This document shows, piece by piece, positions 14,805 to 18,400 of a stretch of 18,400 bases of DNA. The stretch covers positions 1 to 18,400 of the forward strand of contig DJVY01000244.1 of NCBI GenBank assembly GCA_002440885.1, written 5' to 3'. The translations under genes and the position numbers were made by a program. This DNA comes from Bacteroidales bacterium UBA6244 (GTDB lineage Bacteria; Bacteroidota; Bacteroidia; Bacteroidales; F082). Below the pieces are notes generated by a model. It ran no database searches, was not told where the DNA came from, and saw only the letters and a program-made list of their open reading frames with translations. How positions within the stretch are numbered: position 1 is the stretch's first letter; every line of letters starts with the position of its first letter.

Positions 14805-15569
14805 TTATTTTCGTGTTGAAGGAAACATTTTTTGTATGAAATTTCGTTCACGTACAGGTTTGTTAAACAAAATGTTAAGGTTGTTCTCTGCGGTAAGGTT
14901 TTTATCCCAAAGAAAGATGGCCTTTTTATAACATATGGCAGCCGACTCATAATCGAGGCGATGCCGGTAAACCATACCCAAATTGGTGTAGCTCACAGAA
15001 AGTCGCCGAAGCGTTTCCAACTGAGCCGTTTCTATTTCTTTGGTTCTTCTTTTAAGAAAACGTGCCTTTTGTTTGGGGCTGTACATTTCCAAACCTGTAT
15101 AAAAATCAGCCGCAGCAATTGTTCTGATCTCTTCAGGAGATTTATCCCTGAATATGGATAACCAGTCTTCATAGATTTGGATACTTTTTCTGGCAGCAAC
15201 TTCAGACAAATTAACCAAAGAGTCTTTCTCATTCTTACTCATCAGCGTTGAGTCAGAAAACAAGGCGATGGTCAGATAGGTAGCTGCGCGGTTATTATAC
15301 AAAACACCTACCTCAAATGAATTCCGGTAATGATCGCAGCAATTGTAGATCATCTCAATTTCATCCAATAGCAAGTAAATGGAATCGAAGGCATTACGCT
15401 GAGCCAACCCGTTGTAGCCCTCATATAATGTCCGGGCATTAACAATTCGGGGATCAACCGAATCGTTTATGTTTTTGTAAACAAAGTAGGCTACAAGCAA
15501 GGTAAACACCACCAGAGCACTAATAATGATAACCAGCGCTCTGGTGGTTTTCTTTTTAAACAATAACAT
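14805..15569 (-). CDS. Membrane-anchored TPR-containing protein
   Basis: A 254-residue protein of unknown function. A basic N-terminus and one transmembrane helix (about 10-31) suggest an inner-membrane anchor with a periplasmic helical domain. A TPR-like pair of helices spans about 190-224 (NLGMVY...DYESAAICYKKAI), and a weaker one lies at about 87-135. Its ATG overlaps the symporter stop in the sequence TGATG, so translation is likely coupled. The role may be scaffolding or assembly between the symporter and the outer-membrane barrel, but nothing in the sequence proves this. I do not recognise the family beyond the TPR pattern. Confidence 0.8.
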   Translation of the reverse strand: MLLFKKKTTRALVIIISALVVFTLLVAYFVYKNINDSVDPRIVNARTLYEGYNGLAQRNAFDSIYLLLDEIEMIYNCCDHYRNSFEVGVLYNNRAATYLTIALFSDSTLMSKNEKDSLVNLSEVAARKSIQIYEDWLSIFRDKSPEEIRTIAAADFYTGLEMYSPKQKARFLKRRTKEIETAQLETLRRLSVSYTNLGMVYRHRLDYESAAICYKKAIFLWDKNLTAENNLNILFNKPVRERNFIQKMFPSTRK

Positions 15570-17239
15570 CAGGTATGAACTTTTTCGATAAGGAATTTTC
15601 TTATTTCGATTGGTGTTTCAGGAGTCATATTCGACACCACGATATTGACAACAAGGGCAAGAGGTGCGCCTATCCAGGCAAAATACCATGCCCCCAGCCA
15701 GTAGCTGATAAAGTCATGGGCGGGGAGTACAATCCCATATTTATCAGCAATAAAGTAGGTAAGGGCAATTACCGATACCAAACCTCCGGCAATTAACCCG
15801 GCAATAGCACCCTGTTTGTTTGACCCACTCCACCATATTCCGAGCAAAAACAGGGGAAAAATTGTACATCCTGCCAATGAAAAGGCCACAGCCACCAATT
15901 GCCCTATTAAGGCCAGTTTAAGTAAAGCAATTACACCAACAATTATTGCCATTAAAATAGTAACCAACCGAGCAAAAAGCAACTGCCTCGAAGGAGTGGC
16001 CTGAGGATTGATAACCTTCACATAAATATCGTGAGAAAAAGCCGAAGCCCCAGCCACCAATAAACCGGAAACAGTTGAAAACGCGGCTGATACGCCCCCT
16101 GCCGCCAATAACCCGACAATCAATGGGTTTAAATTTCCAAGTTGCGCAGTATACACAACAATGGCGTCTTTAGCTAATTTGCCCACTTCCGGATTGGCAG
16201 AGAGTATCTTCCCAAAAGCCGCGTAGGCAGGGGCACTCCAATACAAAACACAAATAAAAAATAAACCCCAGACAACAGACCACCGGGCATCATGCGATTT
16301 AGGCACAACATAAAAGCGTTGAATTACGTGAGGCAAACCAGCTGTTCCAATCATTAACGAAAAGGCAATCGCAACCCACTGGAAAAAAGTTTGTCCGCTG
16401 GCCGAATCCCATGGCATAGCGTATTCAGGCGATGGAACGACGGCAAAATCCTGACCCAGTGAATTCACCAACTGATGTGTTTCGTTTAACGGAATACCGG
16501 CCACAATATCTGAAACCAACGATCCGTAACCAATCTGCGGCAAAATCCAGAAATAATCGAATTTGTAGGTTAGAATAAAAAGAGGAATGAGAAAGGACAC
16601 AATAATAATAATATATTGAATCTGCATATTTTTTGTCACCCCTAACATACCGGAAATGAGAGTGTAGGCCAACACAACAGAACCACCAACCAGCACAGCT
16701 ACATTATAATCAACGCCAAGTATCCAGCTAAACATGAGACCAATACCACCGAATTGCCCGACACAATATGAAATAGAGATTAAAATGGCAATGATAGCGC
16801 CCACGGTACGTAGAGCTTGCGAATAATATCGGTCGCCAATAAAATCGGCGGCAGTGTACTTGCCGTATTTTCTGATTTGTCCTGCCATAAGGATTAACAG
16901 CAGCACATAACCACCAGTCCATCCTACAACATAAGCCAGACCATGGTATCCCGTGCCATACATTAGGGCAGCCATTCCAAGAAAAGAGGCTGCACTCATC
17001 CAGTTAGAGGCAATAGCCATACCTGATCCGACCCTGGAAATACCATTTCCTGCAACATAAAAATCGGCGGTATCTTTGGCTCTGAACAAAAAGCCCACCA
17101 TTACAAAGAGACATAACATGGCGATTAGTATTATCGCCGGACCCAGTTTAAAACCGGTATCAAGTTGAGTAGCCGCCGTTGCAGCTTGCGAAAGCATTGG
17201 AAGAACTACCAATATCGTTGGGAATATTATTTTTTTCAT
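15569..17239 (-). CDS. Sodium:solute symporter large subunit, VC_2705/ActP-like
   Basis: An inner-membrane symporter of the SSS family with 556 residues and about 13 or more hydrophobic segments. The N-terminus resembles ActP acetate permease and the VC_2705 subgroup: FYVAGNGISRVGSGMAIASN at 60-79 followed by MSAASFLG. AAFSTVSGLLVAGASAFSHD (385-404) is the conserved segment near the second sodium site. The first helix looks like a signal peptide (1-22). A long non-membrane loop lies at about 228-285, as in the VC_2705 group. The substrate is probably a short carboxylate such as acetate or propionate, but related proteins carry other solutes. It follows the small subunit by 24 nt and overlaps the TPR gene by 1 nt (TGATG). 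Confidence 0.9.
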   Translation of the reverse strand: MKKIIFPTILVVLPMLSQAATAATQLDTGFKLGPAIILIAMLCLFVMVGFLFRAKDTADFYVAGNGISRVGSGMAIASNWMSAASFLGMAALMYGTGYHGLAYVVGWTGGYVLLLILMAGQIRKYGKYTAADFIGDRYYSQALRTVGAIIAILISISYCVGQFGGIGLMFSWILGVDYNVAVLVGGSVVLAYTLISGMLGVTKNMQIQYIIIIVSFLIPLFILTYKFDYFWILPQIGYGSLVSDIVAGIPLNETHQLVNSLGQDFAVVPSPEYAMPWDSASGQTFFQWVAIAFSLMIGTAGLPHVIQRFYVVPKSHDARWSVVWGLFFICVLYWSAPAYAAFGKILSANPEVGKLAKDAIVVYTAQLGNLNPLIVGLLAAGGVSAAFSTVSGLLVAGASAFSHDIYVKVINPQATPSRQLLFARLVTILMAIIVGVIALLKLALIGQLVAVAFSLAGCTIFPLFLLGIWWSGSNKQGAIAGLIAGGLVSVIALTYFIADKYGIVLPAHDFISYWLGAWYFAWIGAPLALVVNIVVSNMTPETPIEIRKFLIEKVHT

Positions 17240-17263
17240 GGTTTTCAGATTTAATAATTATCA

Positions 17264-18016
17264 CTATTCTATTGTCTTGAGCTTTTCGTCGAGCCGGTCG
17301 ATCAGCACACAATAAACCCAGCAAAGGCCAACAAAAAGAATCAATAGAAAAACGGCGGTATAGAAATAATGAAATGGAAAACCTAAAAACCTGGTATCGG
17401 TTAAAACGGATTGGTTATGAATCAAGTATTTTTCCATAATGTCAGGCAGGCTCAATTTGGTTTCATCAGTGAGCACTTTCATTGAAGAGGTGCGTAAAGA
17501 CAGGGGGAGTATATTTCTCCTGACATCATTGGAGGCAAGCACCAAAACAGGGCTTAACTCCATTGAAAGCCTGTTACGGGCTGCAACATAATCCGGATTT
17601 GTTATATTTACGATTTCGGCCCTTGTCTTTTCAAATCCCTGAACTTTCGCTACCAATGCAGGTCTCAACGAATCAGGCGTAAGCTGATATACTGACCAAC
17701 TCAATGCATTTTCCAAAGTAGCTTTTTCGCTATCAGAAATGGCAATCTTGCCCAGCACAGAAAGGGTAGATTTGCCAAACTCCTGTATTTCAACTCTGTC
17801 GGCGGAGTTGTCCTCCACATCCCCCCATACACTTTGAAACGCTAAATAAGCAGGCTCAGGTGTTGGCTTTTCCAAAACCAGAAGCAAGATTTGAAACCCG
17901 AAGATTGAAATGGCCCAAATTGAAGCCAGCCAAATAACAATTGTTCTGTTGGCCTTGGCTCTGGGCGTTGTTGGTCGAAAAAAGCTAATGTGATAGCCAT
18001 TGGGATCATCGTTCAT
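17264..18016 (-). CDS. DUF4212-like symporter small subunit with a large extra loop
   Basis: A 250-residue inner-membrane protein. Its ends fit the DUF4212 small subunit that accompanies VC_2705-type symporters: TM1 at about 25-48 (with FGFQILL) and TM2 at about 214-237, then the conserved tail LIDRLDEK. Normal DUF4212 proteins are about 85-90 residues with a short loop between helices. Here residues about 50-210 form an added soluble domain, with the positively charged N-terminus and the C-terminus expected inside, so the domain should face the periplasm. I do not recognise this domain; it looks mostly helical. The gene is first in the cassette, and its position before the large subunit supports the assignment. 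The ATG at 18016 is the only in-frame ATG with a sensible leader. Confidence 0.75.
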   Translation of the reverse strand: MNDDPNGYHISFFRPTTPRAKANRTIVIWLASIWAISIFGFQILLLVLEKPTPEPAYLAFQSVWGDVEDNSADRVEIQEFGKSTLSVLGKIAISDSEKATLENALSWSVYQLTPDSLRPALVAKVQGFEKTRAEIVNITNPDYVAARNRLSMELSPVLVLASNDVRRNILPLSLRTSSMKVLTDETKLSLPDIMEKYLIHNQSVLTDTRFLGFPFHYFYTAVFLLILFVGLCWVYCVLIDRLDEKLKTIE

Positions 18017-18033
18017 ACATTATGGATTTTAAT

Positions 18034-18078
18034 TAATAATACTGTTTATTCATAATAATACTTTGTTAATGTATTAAC
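18034..18078. repeat. Direct repeat and inverted repeat upstream of the symporter cassette
   Basis: TAATAATACT occurs twice, at 18034-18043 and 18053-18062, with a 19-bp period. Next to it, GTTAAT-GT-ATTAAC at 18065-18078 has perfect 6-bp arms. All lie between the candidate promoter and the small-subunit ATG, where a repressor or RNA element would act. No regulator gene is in the window. Confidence 0.35.
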
Positions 18079-18082
18079 AGTG

Positions 18083-18114
18083 CGAAGATGATAAATTATT
18101 TTTTAGATTCCAAA
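18083..18114 (-). promoter_or_regulatory. Weak candidate promoter of the symporter cassette
   Basis: On the minus strand TTTG (18114-18111) precedes, by 20 nt, CATCTTCG (18090-18083), which matches four of the six fixed positions of TAnnTTTG. The spacing fits well but the -7 is poor. This may mean the promoter needs an activator. The leader would be about 60 nt. Confidence 0.3.
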
Positions 18115-18143
18115 CGATTAATTCATTTTAAAACAAAGAGTTA

Positions 18144-18155
18144 TCACAAATGTGA
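18144..18155. repeat. Perfect dyad TCACA-AA-TGTGA
   Basis: Five-base arms with a 2-nt centre, about 130 nt upstream of the small-subunit ATG. The arms resemble CRP half-sites, but the orientation and spacing differ from the TGTGA-N6-TCACA site. It may be a regulator site for the cassette or for a gene beyond the window. Confidence 0.3.
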
Positions 18156-18400
18156 AACGATACTGAAACCCCAATAAAATCGGGTGTTTTGAAAGAATAG
18201 TTCAAGGTTAATCAGTGAAAAGCGGGCTGATTTTTTGATAACTATCTCGCTTAAGCATAAATACCACCTTGGGAAAAGAATAAACAAGCTGAAAAACAAT
18301 CATTCCAACATTGATACTTTATTGTTACGCAGTGAACAACTCTTAAGATTACGCGAAAGTGATATTGAGCAGGATTAAGGAATAATAATTGGATTGGAAA
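18156..18400. other. Stretch without a supported gene
   Basis: No convincing gene lies between the cassette control region and the window end. An open plus-strand frame from 18193 to a TAA at 18376-18378 has about 61 codons, protein-like composition near its end and no ATG. A weak hairpin, AATCAG and CTGATT (18210-18215 and 18227-18232) followed by Ts, is also present on the plus strand. Neither is strong enough to call a gene or terminator. Confidence 0.4.

Noticed and set aside
18144..18155. CRP-type binding site
   Set aside because: The half-sites point the opposite way and are 2 nt apart, not TGTGA-N6-TCACA. Kept only as an unassigned dyad.
18210..18236. Plus-strand terminator
   Set aside because: The stem has six mostly A/T pairs with an 11-nt loop, and there is no supported plus-strand gene ending before it.

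Overview
The window looks like a piece of chromosome from a Bacteroidota bacterium, probably of the Bacteroidales/Marinilabiliales type. This is an inference from several sequence signs. Several gene starts are preceded by the Bacteroidota -7 promoter element TAnnTTTG (upstream of pgk, the aminotransferase, the M14 peptidase, fabH and the DUF177 gene), and one of them also has a well-spaced TTTG -33 element. Shine-Dalgarno sequences are mostly weak. Signal peptides end in the AQ form common in this phylum. The gene set (PNGase F with a GLPGLI-like N-terminal domain, DUF177-rpmF-fabH, a C-terminal-Phe outer-membrane barrel) fits too. I see no phage, insertion sequence, CRISPR array, tRNA or rRNA.

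Layout. 1-202 is non-coding and holds a short CACGAAG-type tandem repeat, an inverted repeat and the pgk terminator. 203-1393 (-) is phosphoglycerate kinase, divergent from 1569-2873 (+), a type II NADH dehydrogenase. 2927-4866 (+) is a two-gene operon of a methionine/glutamine-type aminotransferase and an omega-amidase, which fits 2-oxo-acid amide salvage. 4924-5130 (-) is a small Cys/His protein. 5296-7814 (+) is a secreted PNGase F-type deglycosylase followed 11 nt later by a PHP-family histidinol phosphatase. From 7811 to 18016 everything is on the minus strand: an acyl-CoA ligase-like enzyme, a secreted M14 zinc carboxypeptidase, fabH, rpmF and DUF177 (the conserved ribosome/lipid cluster, but without plsX between rpmF and fabH), and then a four-gene transport cassette.

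The cassette (read on the minus strand from 18016 to 13492) is the most interesting part. It holds a DUF4212-like symporter small subunit carrying about 160 extra residues between its two membrane helices, a VC_2705/ActP-like sodium:solute symporter, a membrane-anchored TPR protein whose start codon overlaps the symporter stop, and an outer-membrane beta-barrel that begins after a gap of 11 nt. Together these suggest an envelope-spanning, sodium-driven uptake route for a small carboxylate or similar solute, with an enlarged periplasmic part and its own AT-rich control region at 18017-18200. The substrate cannot be read from the sequence.

The other genes are mainly housekeeping (glycolysis, respiration, fatty-acid initiation, ribosome) mixed with secreted degradative enzymes, as expected of a heterotroph that feeds on proteins or glycoproteins.
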